Shown here: piece by piece, positions 6,906 to 6,953 of the stretch
Numbering within the stretch: the first letter of the stretch is position 1
Layout of the letters: each line of letters opens with the position of its first letter
Source: RYN-122 sp963761655
Lineage (GTDB): Bacteria > Actinomycetota > Actinomycetes > Mycobacteriales > SCTD01
Length of the DNA stretch: 6,953 nt
Direction of reading: 5' to 3'
NCBI GenBank assembly: GCA_963761655.1
Contig: CAVXHI010000009.1
Span: forward strand, 1 to 6,953
Position numbers and translations under genes: made by a program
Notes under the pieces: generated by a model
Database searches by the model: none
The model's input: the letters and a program-made list of their open reading frames with translations, nothing else
What the model was told of the DNA's origin: nothing

Positions 6906-6953
6906 ATGAGCTCCTCCTGCGACTGGGCGCCGCCGATCGCCGCGCACCGCCTG
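6906..6953 (+). CDS. Partial CDS at right edge, possibly glycoside hydrolase family 15
   Basis: ATG 6906 has AGGGGA (6895-6900) five bases upstream and opens nine bases after the merR stop, so it looks like the next gene of the same operon. The 16 visible residues are MSSSCDWAPPIAAHRL. The 'PPIAxHxL' opening recalls bacterial GH15/glucoamylase-like proteins, which often begin with a PPI-[AE]-x-[HY]-x-L stretch followed by a GDG-x-AALV segment. That next part is outside the window, so the family is a guess. Confidence 0.45.
   Translation, partial: MSSSCDWAPPIAAHRL

Noticed and set aside
1..6953. tRNA, rRNA, CRISPR array, insertion sequence or attachment site
   Set aside because: No regularly spaced repeats, transposase motifs, terminal inverted repeats or tRNA-like cloverleaf were seen by eye.

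Overview
The window is about 7 kb of very GC-rich DNA with strong G/C bias at third codon positions. It carries a mycoredoxin-type glutaredoxin, a protein family tied to mycothiol, so the source is almost certainly a high-GC actinobacterium. I cannot name the genus. All genes are on the plus strand except a fragment of a START/SRPBCC-type protein at the left edge.

Layout: (1) 1-124, minus strand, N-terminus of an SRPBCC protein, divergent from (2) an alpha/beta hydrolase with an Asp nucleophile (295-1132). (3) A Crp/Fnr-family regulator (1178-1884). (4) A coupled redox pair: a mycoredoxin-like glutaredoxin (1979-2221) overlapping by four bases with thioredoxin reductase (2218-3275). (5) A strong GC hairpin, then a small NrtS-like membrane protein (3385 to about 3674) running into a CzcO/YUCCA-like flavin monooxygenase (3671-4765). 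(6) A SulP-family anion transporter with a C-terminal STAS domain (4880-6375), overlapping by one base with a MerR-family regulator (6375-6896). (7) The first 16 codons of another gene (6906-6953), possibly glycoside hydrolase family 15.

The dominant feature of the raw sequence is that six of the eight complete genes are broken by single-base shifts: one in the hydrolase, two in the Crp/Fnr gene, one in trxB, one or two in nrtS, four in the monooxygenase and two in sulP. Family-conserved protein continues in the new frame each time with no intervening stop, and the corrected lengths come out as whole codons. Several shifts sit in short G or C runs. I read them as uncorrected sequencing or assembly indels, not as pseudogenes. 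The CDS coordinates given here span the shifts, and residue numbers are for the corrected reading.

Functionally the window mixes thiol-redox maintenance (mycoredoxin, TrxB), small-anion handling (NrtS-like, SulP) and flavin or hydrolase enzymes, with two local regulators. The most interesting points are the mycoredoxin-TrxB coupling, the NrtS-like protein joined to a flavin monooxygenase, and an inverted repeat over a -10-like TAGGGT before sulP-merR. The repeat's left 8-mer recurs upstream of the NrtS-like gene.
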